NCBI RefSeq assembly: GCF_004125825.1 | Contig: NZ_QQWI01000006.1 | Span: 1-64,000, forward strand | Length of the DNA stretch: 64,000 nucleotides | Direction: 5' to 3' | Source of the DNA: Fusibacter sp. A1 | Lineage (GTDB): Bacteria; Bacillota; Clostridia; Peptostreptococcales; Acidaminobacteraceae | Shown: positions 24,997-34,210 of the stretch, piece by piece | Numbering within the stretch: the first letter of the stretch is position 1 | Layout of the letters: each line of letters opens with the position of its first letter | The notes under the pieces: model-generated | Database searches by the model: none | The model's input: only the letters and a program-made list of their open reading frames with translations | Told to the model about the DNA's origin: nothing | Position numbers and translations under genes: made by a program

Positions 24997-26375
24997 GCAG
25001 CGGTCAACTCATATTTCTTCATCTTATTATGAAGTGTCTGTTTGGGTAGTCCAAGCAAGTCAGCGGCTTTGCTGATATGGCCTCCCGTAGCGGACAAGGC
25101 TTCCTGAATGCAGTTTATTTCGAAGCTTGCAACACGTGATTTGAGCTGAAGGTGCCCATATGTTTTTGAAACACCCGCATTGACGGCGGGTTCCTGGTCT
25201 TCTTCTATACATTCGAGTAAAACCATCTTATCTACAGCGGTTGTCTCATAGAGGTTATAGATTCTTTCGATCAGTGCTTTGAGCTCTCGTATGTTTCCTT
25301 CCCACTGCTTTTCTGTCAAGATCTCGATAGCGCTCTGATCAAAATGCTTCAAAGGCTTATCCATCGATCCTGAGAGTAAAAGGCTAAAATGATCCACCAG
25401 TAGTCCGATGTCGCTTATTCGCTCTCTGAGAGCGGGAAGATGGAATCCCACCACGTTTAGCCTGTAGTATAGGTCCGGTCTGAATTCATTCACCCGGATC
25501 GCCTTTTTCAGGTCACTGTTAGAGGAAGCGACTACCCTCACATCGACCACCAAATCCACCTCACTGCCGATGGGTCTGACTACACCGTCTTGCAAGACAC
25601 GCAGCAGCTTGCTCTGTAAATCATAAGGCATCGCATTTATTTCATCCAAGAACAAAGTACCGCCATTTGCCAGTTCAAAAAGGCCACGGGTATTCTTCGC
25701 ACCTGTAAAACTTCCAATCACCGTTCCAAAGAGGACACTCTCAAGTAGCGTACCTGGAATAGCGGCACAATTTTGTGCCACAAATGGTTTGTTGCTCCTT
25801 GCACTGTGGCTATGAAGCGCCTGTGCGACAAGTTCTTTTCCTGTTCCTGTTTCACCTGTGATAAGCACTGTCGACGGGGTCAGGGCAACCGAAGCGATTT
25901 TTTCTTTCAACCTGATGATGCTCGGATGTTTGCCCACAATTGCTTCGCAGGTATGGATCGTTCTGGAATCCTTATTTTTTTTCGAGACGATAAATGTCCC
26001 CAATTTTTCAATCATCATCCTATAGGGCTTTAAATCCCGATAGATTTCAAAGGCGCCGATCACCATTCCATTTTCAAGGATAGGAAAAGTCGACGAGAGA
26101 ATCGCCTGTTTTTCGCCTCTGGCGTTCTCATACTCCTGCAAGAAGTCAACGACGGGCTCACCGTATTTAAGTACCCGCATCAGGGTCGATTGATCCTGCT
26201 TCAGTTTACCGAACACTTTGAGAAGATGTTTACCGATGACAGACTCGCCGTCAACGCCTGCAATTCCACTTGCCGGTTCGTTGAAGTGGGTGATGATCCC
26301 CTCAGAGTCGATCACGATGATTCCTTCCGCCATATGTTCGAGCATGGTGTCAAACAATTTATTGATTTCCATCAT
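24984..26375 (-). CDS. Sigma-54-dependent activator with PAS domain (RocR-like)
   Basis: A 463-residue enhancer-binding protein. The N-terminal PAS domain (about 5-115) replaces a receiver, so it senses a ligand directly. The AAA+ domain (about 145-370) has Walker A GETGTGKE (174-181), the sigma-54-contacting loop as GSFTGA (221-226; usually GAFTGA) and Walker B GTLFLDEI. A Fis-type helix-turn-helix lies at about 425-455. The layout is that of RocR, which controls arginine/ornithine catabolism in Bacillus, fitting a neighbouring imino-acid dehydratase. It is third in the operon with the two ligase genes, five bases after the ATP-grasp stop, and should act on the promoter just downstream. Confidence 0.9.
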   Translation of the reverse strand: MMEINKLFDTMLEHMAEGIIVIDSEGIITHFNEPASGIAGVDGESVIGKHLLKVFGKLKQDQSTLMRVLKYGEPVVDFLQEYENARGEKQAILSSTFPILENGMVIGAFEIYRDLKPYRMMIEKLGTFIVSKKNKDSRTIHTCEAIVGKHPSIIRLKEKIASVALTPSTVLITGETGTGKELVAQALHSHSARSNKPFVAQNCAAIPGTLLESVLFGTVIGSFTGAKNTRGLFELANGGTLFLDEINAMPYDLQSKLLRVLQDGVVRPIGSEVDLVVDVRVVASSNSDLKKAIRVNEFRPDLYYRLNVVGFHLPALRERISDIGLLVDHFSLLLSGSMDKPLKHFDQSAIEILTEKQWEGNIRELKALIERIYNLYETTAVDKMVLLECIEEDQEPAVNAGVSKTYGHLQLKSRVASFEINCIQEALSATGGHISKAADLLGLPKQTLHNKMKKYELTAASQK

Positions 26376-26380
26376 CCCAC

Positions 26381-27721
26381 CTATGTCAAGCTCATCTCAT
26401 CCTCTGTTTTTACAAAAAACGTCGGAAGCGTGAATACATCGTGCAGTCCTGATATGATCGCTGTACGTCCCGCTCTTGAATAGACGCCATAGACCTTTTC
26501 GTTGTAGATATAAAGACCGGTGATATTCTTGTACTCTCCGACTTGAAGCTCACCATCGACCATGTCCACATTGCTTGTGATCGCAGGTTTGCAAAAACGT
26601 TGAATCAGATAAGGTTTGTCCAGATGCTCTTCAAGAATCTTGCGCCACTCCTCACTTGTATGAGAAGCACCCGCATACACGCCGATTGACGCATAGAAGT
26701 CCAGAGGCTTGATTAAGTACTGGTCCTTGTTTTCAACAAACTTATCTATGGAATAACTGATATTCCTAATAGGGTCCGTATATGGCACGTGTCTGTCGAT
26801 AAAAGCCAGTTCGTCCTTTGTGAAGAACTCTCTGACCGATTCATCGAATAACAGCTCGAAGAAGACTTTCGTATGCACGACCTGCGACCGTATGTTTCCT
26901 ATCACGACCGTCTTATTGTCAAGGCATGCCTTTTCAAATGCCGGAATCTCGTCTATCCTATCCATCATATCCCTTGTCACCAGTCTTCTATAGACCACAT
27001 CAAGCTTTACATCCTCAAACATCAGACCGTCATCATAGGTCAAATCCCTGGGATCGGCAATGTATGCCTCAAATCCCGCTTTTTCAAATCTGAGCTTGAA
27101 CTCTTCAAACTCGATATTGCTGCCCTTATCGATGAAATCGACAATCGCCACAGTCGGCTTACTCAGTTTCCCGGTCGCTTCCGTGTAGATGCTCTGAACC
27201 TCTTTCACCCAAGTGTCAAATAGCTCGAAGCTTCGCATTTCGAATGTCTCGCTCATCTCCTCAACGATCTCGCTCTCTCCAAGTATCGAAGCGAGAATCA
27301 TGTCCTCGTTCATCGCAGAGGTTCCATCGGTGTTCAGTTCGCAAAACATAAAGTCGTCGGGTCCATAGTAAAACACGTCGAATCTGGCCATTGGAACGTA
27401 AGACCGATATGCTTCATCCTTTAGGATCAACGCTTCAAGCCTTGAGTCAAAATTGTATTTCTTTCTGATTAAAGGAACGCTTCTATATAGGTCGATCATC
27501 TTTCTACAGATTTTCATCATGCTTTCCGTTAGGCGATTGAAGGATGCCAGATCGTGTTCCGTATAAAACTTAGGCATGTAAAGGAAGGGTACCGGTTTAC
27601 CTTTATAGATGGCCTTAGAACTGGCTACCGCCTGGTTCACTTTCTTGTAATCCTCTGCGTAATGCTCCTTATTGTCCATCACCTTATTGATAAACCACTG
27701 ATCAAGGGCTTCTCTAGTCAT
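26381..27721 (-). CDS. Circularly permuted ATP-grasp ligase, glutathionylspermidine-synthase-like
   Basis: A 446-residue protein resembling the C-terminal synthetase of glutathionylspermidine synthase and YgiC/YjfC. FCELNTDGTSAMNED (about 127-141) is the early metal/ATP-binding block of the permuted fold. GNIRSQVVHTKVFFELL and YLIKPLDFYASIGVYAG (about 325-341) give the ATP-grasp lysines and glycine loop. Members join a carboxylate to an amine using ATP. It overlaps the upstream ligase by eight bases, so the two probably act in sequence on a gamma-glutamyl compound. Substrates are not known. Confidence 0.75.
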   Translation of the reverse strand: MTREALDQWFINKVMDNKEHYAEDYKKVNQAVASSKAIYKGKPVPFLYMPKFYTEHDLASFNRLTESMMKICRKMIDLYRSVPLIRKKYNFDSRLEALILKDEAYRSYVPMARFDVFYYGPDDFMFCELNTDGTSAMNEDMILASILGESEIVEEMSETFEMRSFELFDTWVKEVQSIYTEATGKLSKPTVAIVDFIDKGSNIEFEEFKLRFEKAGFEAYIADPRDLTYDDGLMFEDVKLDVVYRRLVTRDMMDRIDEIPAFEKACLDNKTVVIGNIRSQVVHTKVFFELLFDESVREFFTKDELAFIDRHVPYTDPIRNISYSIDKFVENKDQYLIKPLDFYASIGVYAGASHTSEEWRKILEEHLDKPYLIQRFCKPAITSNVDMVDGELQVGEYKNITGLYIYNEKVYGVYSRAGRTAIISGLHDVFTLPTFFVKTEDEMSLT

Positions 27722-28988
27722 TGAACTTTACCTCCAATTCTTCCAGTAGATTTTCTTTGCTAAGTCCCGCAAGGTATTTCGCGTATCCATGCGGGTGTTG
27801 CTCGAACGTTTCTCTGAGCGAGCCAAAATAAGTTAAGTCATGACAAGATTTAGAAACCCTGTCCATCAGATCAAGCATGAAGCTTCTGACGGTCCGCCCT
27901 CTAAAGCTAGCGGTATTTCCGTGTACGGCGATATCCGCCTTTAACTGCTGAATCTCATTATAGGTACAGGTCTTGGCCCACTGGCTGTAATAATCGTAAA
28001 GATTGCTGCAATAGGTCAGTCCGTAGATCAGCTCCACATAACCCATATTGAGAGGAAAAGGCATCGCATCCGCCATTCTCACCTCTACAAAATTCTTGAG
28101 TCTGACATCTGGGAACAGCATGGTCAGAACATGGTTGATCTGATCCTTGTCCATCTCGATCTCATCAAGTAGCGATCCCAAGGTCTTCTCGTGAGTAGCC
28201 TTGACATCCGAGCCGTCGAGTACAAGAATCGGAGGACATTTCAAAACCCTATCGGCATAATCCCCAAAAGAAAAGGTTGGCGAAAATGCTTCTTCTAAAA
28301 CTCCTGATCGGTCGCTATCCGTCTCTTCCCAGATCTGCATTCTCATCGCATGTCCCGGAACCTTTTCCCCTTCAAAATAGGGAGTCGTATCGAAGAAGGC
28401 TGTAAAGAATGGAGACAAGGCGGAAAACATCCTGTATTTGTCCATACAGTCCTGCTCCGAGCTAAAGTCGACTCCCACTTGCGTCGAGGCTGTACCTTTC
28501 ATCATGTTATGCGCATAACGGCCCCTTTTAGTGAAGTATGCGGACATCTCGCCGTATCTTGATTTGGGTATAAAGGGTATGTCGTTGATTTTAGATACCG
28601 GATGATAGCCCACACTGATCAGCGCCTGCTCCTCGGTAAGACATGCGTTGATATCCCTTACAAAGGATTTGTAGATGGCTGTCAGCTCCGACACGAACTC
28701 ATTGGGCATGATACTTAGCTCAATCTGACCGCCTGGCTCAAGTGTTATGATGCCATCACCTTTTCTCATCATCATGATCGCGTCTGTCGCGTCATCTGAG
28801 TTCCAACCGTAAGACTTCATTTTGAGTAAAATATCCTTGATTCCGTTCTCTTCATAGTAATTGTAACTTTCAAGCGTGCTTCTTCTTACTATAAAATGCT
28901 CGAACTCCGCACCGATTAAATAATTTGATTTGATACCTGATTTAAAAACAGATATGAGTTGCTCTTTAACTTCTTCTCTTTTCGTCAT
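27714..28988 (-). CDS. Glutamate-cysteine ligase family protein (GCS2-like)
   Basis: The ATG at 28988 follows GGGAG and begins MTKREEVKEQL; a longer frame from 29027 lacks a ribosome site. The 424-residue product has LIGAEFEHF, the acidic metal-binding strand, LEPGGQIELS, and VEVRMADAMPFP, blocks typical of plant/actinobacterial-type glutamate-cysteine ligases. The family forms a gamma-glutamyl amide with cysteine or another amine. It is first in an operon with the ATP-grasp ligase and the sigma-54 activator. GshB is absent; the ATP-grasp partner may take its place with a different second substrate. Confidence 0.8.
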   Translation of the reverse strand: MTKREEVKEQLISVFKSGIKSNYLIGAEFEHFIVRRSTLESYNYYEENGIKDILLKMKSYGWNSDDATDAIMMMRKGDGIITLEPGGQIELSIMPNEFVSELTAIYKSFVRDINACLTEEQALISVGYHPVSKINDIPFIPKSRYGEMSAYFTKRGRYAHNMMKGTASTQVGVDFSSEQDCMDKYRMFSALSPFFTAFFDTTPYFEGEKVPGHAMRMQIWEETDSDRSGVLEEAFSPTFSFGDYADRVLKCPPILVLDGSDVKATHEKTLGSLLDEIEMDKDQINHVLTMLFPDVRLKNFVEVRMADAMPFPLNMGYVELIYGLTYCSNLYDYYSQWAKTCTYNEIQQLKADIAVHGNTASFRGRTVRSFMLDLMDRVSKSCHDLTYFGSLRETFEQHPHGYAKYLAGLSKENLLEELEVKFND

Positions 28989-29038
28989 GACTGCTCCCTG
29001 ATAATATTTAGATAGTCGAAATATCATGATAATCTAAA

Positions 29039-29094
29039 GGGACAAAACTTGACACTTTGTCCCTAATCATATGAAAATTCTTTCATGTATTATA
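29039..29094 (-). promoter_or_regulatory. Promoter and palindromes before the ligase operon
   Basis: A minus-strand TATAAT box lies at 29089-29094. Downstream of it, ATGAAA/TTTCAT (29071-29086) and GGGACAAA/TTTGTCCC (29039-29063) are inverted repeats. The second shares the GGGAC/GTCCC words of the enhancer sites at 24941-24996, but in the opposite arrangement, so it may be an autoregulatory site or a leader hairpin. Confidence 0.45.
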
Positions 29095-29172
29095 CCCTTA
29101 GTTTATCTGAATAATCTATTAAGTGCAAGGTGCATCAAAATTATTATGGTACTTCTGTGAACTTCTATAAAA

Positions 29173-29209
29173 AAAACTGCTGTAAAACGTTTCGTCTTAC
29201 AACAGTTTT
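29173..29209 (-). terminator. Terminator of the thiamine/rubredoxin transcript
   Basis: AAAACTG-C-TGTAA and TTACA-A-CAGTTTT pair around an 11-base loop. On the minus strand it is followed by a long T run, just after the rubredoxin stop. Confidence 0.85.
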
Positions 29210-29212
29210 TTA

Positions 29213-29371
29213 TCACATTTTTTGAAAAACAACCTTTGGCTGACCGCACATAGGACATTTATAGTCTTCAGGCAGATCTTCAAAAGCTACTCCTGGCGGG
29301 ATCTCATTGATGTAATCTCCGCGCTCAGGTTTATACATATAACCGCAAATCGTGCATTTGTAATTATCCAT
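29213..29371 (-). CDS. Rubredoxin
   Basis: The ATG at 29371 follows AGGAGG; the 18 residues upstream in frame are not expected. The 52-residue product is the full rubredoxin size. CTICGY (6-11) and CPMCG (39-43) are the four cysteines that bind one iron. GDYINEIPPGVAFEDLPEDY is the conserved linking loop. It is a cytoplasmic one-electron carrier, often serving oxygen or peroxide reduction in anaerobes. It lies 25 bases after the last thiamine gene and may be transcribed with it. Confidence 0.95.
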   Translation of the reverse strand: MDNYKCTICGYMYKPERGDYINEIPPGVAFEDLPEDYKCPMCGQPKVVFQKM

Positions 29372-29396
29372 ATGCCCCTCCTTATGACTAATCTTA

Positions 29397-29984
29397 TTAG
29401 AAACCCATCTCTTTGTAAAGCCCAATCAGTTCGAGCGGGTTTTCAACAGTCATCAGCGACGACCTTAGTGCGATGTGCTCGAATCCGATTTCTTTGAGCG
29501 ATTTCGCATTTTCAACCGTAACGCCTCCGAGGGCGACAAGATTCTCATCAAAAACACTCAGAGCTTCTTTCATGGCCTCTTCAGTCAAGGGTGCGCATCC
29601 CGGTTTACAGGCCGTTTCGAAGGCAGGCCCTATCAGGGTGAACAAGGTTCCCTTCTCCAAAGCTTTAAGCCCATCAACCGAATGGACGCTGTAGCTGTAT
29701 TTTGTATGTGATCTTCTCGCTTCTGTCACTCGAGATTCTGGTAAATGCACATAGGTAAGCCCTAAATGCCTTGCCGCCTCCACTTGAGAATGAACGACAA
29801 TCTTTCTGCATGCGTTGTCTGTGGCTGACATGAACTCAAGCAGCAAAGAAACCATCTCCTCAGCATTAAGGGCTTTTTCTCTAAGAATCAGGTAATCCAG
29901 ATCGCTGTCAAGCAGTGTGACTACCCTTTCTTTAAATGACTCCCAGGTATCAAAAAGTGAACTGTCTGTAATTCCAATAATCAT
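29397..29984 (-). CDS. TenI/ThiE-like thiamine biosynthesis protein
   Basis: A 195-residue TIM-barrel protein related to thiamine-phosphate synthase. It has [47 protein letters not shown] and [12 protein letters not shown], the same ladder of blocks as ThiE. It lacks the ThiE diphosphate motifs seen in the fusion protein at 31342. It is therefore more like TenI, the thiazole tautomerase, than a second synthase. It overlaps thiC by four bases in the TPP-riboswitch operon. Confidence 0.75.
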   Translation of the reverse strand: MIIGITDSSLFDTWESFKERVVTLLDSDLDYLILREKALNAEEMVSLLLEFMSATDNACRKIVVHSQVEAARHLGLTYVHLPESRVTEARRSHTKYSYSVHSVDGLKALEKGTLFTLIGPAFETACKPGCAPLTEEAMKEALSVFDENLVALGGVTVENAKSLKEIGFEHIALRSSLMTVENPLELIGLYKEMGF

Positions 29985-31297
29985 GTGATCTCCTTGCTAA
30001 GTAAAGTCACATCCTCACCAGCCATGATCTTGTTCATATTGCGCATCGAGCACATTTTGCCGCACATGGTACAGCTGTCGTCGTGTTCAGGCATCGATTC
30101 ATGTCGATATCTAACCGCTTTTTCAGAATCGATGGCGAGCTCGAACATACGCTCCCAATTCAGCGCCTGCCTTGCCTCACTCATCCTATAATCCCAATCT
30201 CTCGCACCTTTGATGCCATTTGCGATGTCAGCGGCATGTGCGGCGATTTTAGCCGCGATAATGCCTTCTTTCATGTCGTCAAGATTTGGAAGTCTAAGGT
30301 GTTCTGCAGGCGTCACATAGCATAGGAAGTTTGCTCCATGGCTTGCGGCGATAGCACCACCGATTGCGCTTGTGATATGATCATATCCAGGTGCGATGTC
30401 AGTTACGATAGGTCCGAGTACATAAAAAGGAGCTCCATGGCAAAGTCTCTTTTGAATCACCATGTTCGCTTCGATTTCGTTAATGGCCATATGCCCCGGA
30501 CCTTCAACCATCACTTGTACATTACGCTTCCAAGCCCGTTTTGTCAACTCACCAAGCACCATTAATTCTTTGATCTGGCTTGCATCTGTCGAATCGTTGA
30601 TGCTGCCTGGACGCATCGCATCTCCTAGAGAGAGCGTCATGTCGTAGGCTTCACAGATTTCAAGCAGCCTGTCGTACTGCTCATAAAAAGGATTCTCCGC
30701 CTGATTGAGTTCCATCCACGCATAAAGGAGCGAGCCTCCACGTGATACGATATGGTTCAGTCTTGGATTACGTTTGAACGTGTCCATGGTTTCCCTATTT
30801 AATCCCGCGTGGATCGTGACAAAATCCACTCCGTTTTCAGCGTGTTTCTCGACCACCTTGAAGAACTCATCCGCCGTGATATCCTTTAGATCCTTATCAT
30901 AAAACCCTATCGCATCATAGATAGGCACTGTCCCGATCATAGCCGGAGACCTCTCAACAAGCGCTTTTCTAAACTCCTCAGTCTTGCCGTATGAACTCAG
31001 ATCCATGATCGCCTCGGCACCCATCTCGATCGCCTTGTCCACCTTTTCAAGTTCCTTTTCAAAGCTGTTCTCATCTTTTGAAATTCCGAGATTGACGTTG
31101 ATCTTAACCTTAAGTCCGTCACCGACACCTTCTGCTACAATCGATTTATGGTTCTTGTTTGCAGGGATGATCACTTGTCCGAGCGCCATCTTCTCTAGCA
31201 GCCACGTCATATCCAGATTTTCTTTTTCCGCAACAACTCTCATTTGTTCAGTGACAATACCTTTTCTAGCCGCATCCATTTGCGTTGAATAATTCAT
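29981..31297 (-). CDS. thiC: Phosphomethylpyrimidine synthase ThiC
   Basis: A 438-residue radical-SAM enzyme that converts aminoimidazole ribotide to HMP phosphate, the pyrimidine half of thiamine. It is the short bacterial form, without the N-terminal extension. Key blocks are [55 protein letters not shown] and, at the end, [16 protein letters not shown] with the CxxCxxxxC cluster motif. It overlaps the TenI-like gene and lies 44 bases after the ThiD2-ThiE gene. Confidence 0.97.
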   Translation of the reverse strand: MNYSTQMDAARKGIVTEQMRVVAEKENLDMTWLLEKMALGQVIIPANKNHKSIVAEGVGDGLKVKINVNLGISKDENSFEKELEKVDKAIEMGAEAIMDLSSYGKTEEFRKALVERSPAMIGTVPIYDAIGFYDKDLKDITADEFFKVVEKHAENGVDFVTIHAGLNRETMDTFKRNPRLNHIVSRGGSLLYAWMELNQAENPFYEQYDRLLEICEAYDMTLSLGDAMRPGSINDSTDASQIKELMVLGELTKRAWKRNVQVMVEGPGHMAINEIEANMVIQKRLCHGAPFYVLGPIVTDIAPGYDHITSAIGGAIAASHGANFLCYVTPAEHLRLPNLDDMKEGIIAAKIAAHAADIANGIKGARDWDYRMSEARQALNWERMFELAIDSEKAVRYRHESMPEHDDSCTMCGKMCSMRNMNKIMAGEDVTLLSKEIT

Positions 31298-31341
31298 GTT
31301 ATCTCCTTGAGTTCCTTATGTATTTTCATTGAAGCCATACT

Positions 31342-32334
31342 TTAATTTGTGTAGGCCTCGACCAACTTCCTAATTGTTGCTTCGTTTTCAAGCGCGCTAA
31401 TCATGGCGCATGCGTCGATGCCGATTTTCTTTAATCTGACCAGTTCCTCAATTCCTATACCGCCGATAGCAACAAGCGCAAGTTCAGTGCGTTTTCTGGC
31501 CCATCTGGCATAGGACTCTCCGCTGCATGGCTCGACATCCTTCTTCGATGTCGTCCCGTAGATCGGTCCAAGGGCGATATAATCCGGGGAATGATTCAGT
31601 GCCTCTTCAAACTGAACTTCATTATGGGTGGAGATACCGATAATCATATCCTTGCAAAGTCTTCTTACCTTGCATAGGGATTCATCCTCCTGTCCGACAT
31701 GTACGCCGTCTGCACGACTTGCCATAGCAAGCGTCGGTGAGTCATTGACGATGAAGATCACACCGTGTTCCATTGTCAGTTCACGGATCCTTAAGGCGAT
31801 TTCGAGCTTGACCGATTCTGAGTTGCACTTGTCCCTATACTGGATGATTCCAACACCGCTGTCGATAAACATCTGCACCTGGCAAAGGATCTCATCGCGG
31901 CTTCCTTGAGAGGTAATCGCGTACAAGCCTTTGATTTGTCTTTTGATGCTTATTGTCGATTCCAATTCATACATCCTATACCTGTACCGTTCCATTCTTT
32001 TAGCGGTTTCATAGTGATCGATCACTTTGTAATATTCCTCAAGCACCCTTAAGGCTTCTTGCACCCTCACAAAATTCGCAGTCAGCACCTGCTTAACCGA
32101 CGTTTTGTCGTCAAGGGTGTTGGAAGAAGAAACGTCTCTACCTACATCTCCCTGTGCATCCCTATGATCTTGTGCATTCTCAGGCATCGATTTTCTGATA
32201 TCGTGTCTCATGCTCCTAAGTTCACTCATCCATACCGGGTCATCCGTTATGAACCTGATGTACTCTTCTAGTACCCTTATGCCTTCACCCGCCCTGTTGA
32301 CATTGACATCGATTATTCTTAATAGTTTACTCAT
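31342..32334 (-). CDS. thiE: ThiD2-ThiE fusion (HMP-phosphate kinase-like plus thiamine-phosphate synthase)
   Basis: The ATG at 32334 overlaps the thiH stop (ATGA) and is preferred to an in-frame TTG at 32346, giving 330 residues. The first 130 residues (IIDVNVNRAGEGIRVLEEYIRF, split as VNVNRAGEGIRVLEEY) match the ThiD2 domain, an alternative HMP-phosphate kinase. The rest is ThiE, with GIIQYRDK, FIVNDSPTLAMASRADGVHVGQ, IIGISTHN and YIALGPIYGTTSK. The fusion would phosphorylate HMP-P and join it to the thiazole. No separate thiD is in the operon, consistent with that role. Confidence 0.88.
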   Translation of the reverse strand: MSKLLRIIDVNVNRAGEGIRVLEEYIRFITDDPVWMSELRSMRHDIRKSMPENAQDHRDAQGDVGRDVSSSNTLDDKTSVKQVLTANFVRVQEALRVLEEYYKVIDHYETAKRMERYRYRMYELESTISIKRQIKGLYAITSQGSRDEILCQVQMFIDSGVGIIQYRDKCNSESVKLEIALRIRELTMEHGVIFIVNDSPTLAMASRADGVHVGQEDESLCKVRRLCKDMIIGISTHNEVQFEEALNHSPDYIALGPIYGTTSKKDVEPCSGESYARWARKRTELALVAIGGIGIEELVRLKKIGIDACAMISALENEATIRKLVEAYTN

Positions 32335-33437
32335 CTTCTCACCCAATCCGATAGCACGTGCTGTATCCCTTTAGTCTTTAGCATGTCCATAATCTCTTCT
32401 ACAGACCTCTTATCGTCGATGTCGAATTGAACATCGCTTGCAGCCTTGTCGCTATGACCTCCTACCGTGGTTTTCACACCAGCGGACATCTTTGTGATAC
32501 CAAGGGCTAGCAGATGCTCTCGTAGTTCTTGCGACTCTCTTGTCGACAGATTTATTCCCAGCCTTGGAAAGCATATTCTAAACGCCAACAGCAGCTGTAC
32601 AAAGAGCTTATCAGAAACCGTCGTTGCTCCAAACTCCAAGTCCCCCGAAATGGGTTTTAACCTGGGGAGTGAAATACTAAGCTCCACTTGCGGATAGCGC
32701 TTTTCAAGATACCTCAGATGATGATATAGCTTGATCGCATCAGATTTTGGATCGGACAGGCCGAAAAGCGCGCCGATTCCGATTTGTGCCATTCCCGCCT
32801 TGGCGGCGCGTTCGGGTGCGTTTAAACGGTACTCGTAATCTTTTTTTGGGCCCTTCAGATGAAGCCTGTCATAGACCGCTTCGTCATAGGTCTCCTGGTA
32901 GATCGTAAGACTGTTCACTCCCGCACTGATCAAACGCTCATATCCGGACTCATCCAGCGGATAAATCTCGATTCCGATGGACTTGAACTTCACAGCAGCC
33001 ATCGCGACCGCCTTTTCGATATAGTCTACAGGAGTGTGCTTATTGGACTCCCCTGTCAAAAGCAATACCTCACGCAGTCCGGTACCGTATATGGCATCCA
33101 GTTCCTTTTGAATCTCTTCCTGGTCAAGCTTGTTTCGAACAGTCGATGATTCGCTGTTGAACCCGCAGTACACGCACTGGTTCTCACAAAAGTTACCCAA
33201 ATAGAGGGGGGTATAAAGCCCGATCGTCTTTCCAAACTGCCTCGCGCTTATTCCACTCGCCTTCACAGCAAGTTTTTCAAGATGCTTTGAGGCCTCAGTC
33301 GATATCAGCGATAAAAAGTGTTCAAACGATGCAAAATCGATATCAAGGGCGTCTTTCACATGCTTCTCGCCGAACCGCTCGGACTTTTCTAGCAGCAATT
33401 CTGTATCCAGGCTTCTAAGGAGCTTGATCAAACTCAT
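32331..33437 (-). CDS. thiH: 2-iminoacetate synthase ThiH
   Basis: The ATG at 33437 has AGGTG six bases upstream; a GTG at 33446 is the alternative. The 368-residue radical-SAM enzyme splits tyrosine to give dehydroglycine for the thiazole. YLGNFCENQCVYCGFN is the CxxxCxxC cluster motif and VLLLTGESNKH follows. Use of the oxygen-sensitive ThiH, not ThiO, fits an anaerobe. It partly overlaps thiE and follows thiG by one base. Confidence 0.93.
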   Translation of the reverse strand: MSLIKLLRSLDTELLLEKSERFGEKHVKDALDIDFASFEHFLSLISTEASKHLEKLAVKASGISARQFGKTIGLYTPLYLGNFCENQCVYCGFNSESSTVRNKLDQEEIQKELDAIYGTGLREVLLLTGESNKHTPVDYIEKAVAMAAVKFKSIGIEIYPLDESGYERLISAGVNSLTIYQETYDEAVYDRLHLKGPKKDYEYRLNAPERAAKAGMAQIGIGALFGLSDPKSDAIKLYHHLRYLEKRYPQVELSISLPRLKPISGDLEFGATTVSDKLFVQLLLAFRICFPRLGINLSTRESQELREHLLALGITKMSAGVKTTVGGHSDKAASDVQFDIDDKRSVEEIMDMLKTKGIQHVLSDWVRR

Positions 33438-33438
33438 C

Positions 33439-34200
33439 TTAGGCACCTAAAAAACCGGTGAGTGGTGATGAGGCGACAGCAGAAGAGCTTTTAGGTCCAA
33501 GCTTGGCCTCAAAGGCGCTGCGCCCCGCTTCAACCGCCTGCCTGAAGGCTTTTGCCATGATCTCAGGACAATCAGACGAAGCGATCGCCGTATTCACCAT
33601 CACCGCATCCGCTCCCATCTCCATCGCCTCGCAGGCTTCAGAAGGTCTGCCGATTCCGGCGTCAATGATCACCGGCACGTCGATTTCCTCTATGATGATA
33701 CGAATCATCTCTTTTGTCTGAATCCCCCTATTGGACCCAATCGGCGATCCCAGAGGCATGACAGCCGCAGCCCCTGCCTCCTGAAGCTTTCTTGCCGCAA
33801 TCAGGTCTGGATTCATATAGGGGAGTACGATAAAACCTTCTTCAGCGAGTACCTTGGTCGCCTTGATGGTCTCTTCATTATCAGGAAGCAGGTACTTTGT
33901 GTCGTTAATCACTTCAATTTTTATAAAATCGCCGCAACCCATCGTTCTTGCAAGTCTGGCGATCCGAATGGCCTCTTCGGCGTTTGTAGCCCCAGAAGTG
34001 TTGGGAAGCAGTGTAAGGTCCTTTGGTATGTATTCTAAGATATTGTCGCTACCCGCTTCTAAATCCACACGCCTTAAGGCAAGTGTCACCATCTGCGCAC
34101 CGCTTGCTTCAATCACTGCGGGCATGAGGGCCTGGTCAGAAAACTTGCCACTTCCTATGATCAGCCTCGATTTGAATTCCATGTTTCCCAGTTTAAGCAT
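33439..34200 (-). CDS. thiG: Thiazole synthase ThiG
   Basis: A 253-residue TIM-barrel enzyme that builds the thiazole phosphate from deoxyxylulose phosphate, iminoacetate and the ThiS thiocarboxylate. [12 protein letters not shown] at the start, [27 protein letters not shown] with the imine-forming lysine, and [21 protein letters not shown] are characteristic. It sits between thiF and thiH in the operon. Confidence 0.96.
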   Translation of the reverse strand: MLKLGNMEFKSRLIIGSGKFSDQALMPAVIEASGAQMVTLALRRVDLEAGSDNILEYIPKDLTLLPNTSGATNAEEAIRIARLARTMGCGDFIKIEVINDTKYLLPDNEETIKATKVLAEEGFIVLPYMNPDLIAARKLQEAGAAAVMPLGSPIGSNRGIQTKEMIRIIIEEIDVPVIIDAGIGRPSEACEAMEMGADAVMVNTAIASSDCPEIMAKAFRQAVEAGRSAFEAKLGPKSSSAVASSPLTGFLGA

Positions 34201-34210
34201 CTCTATTCTC

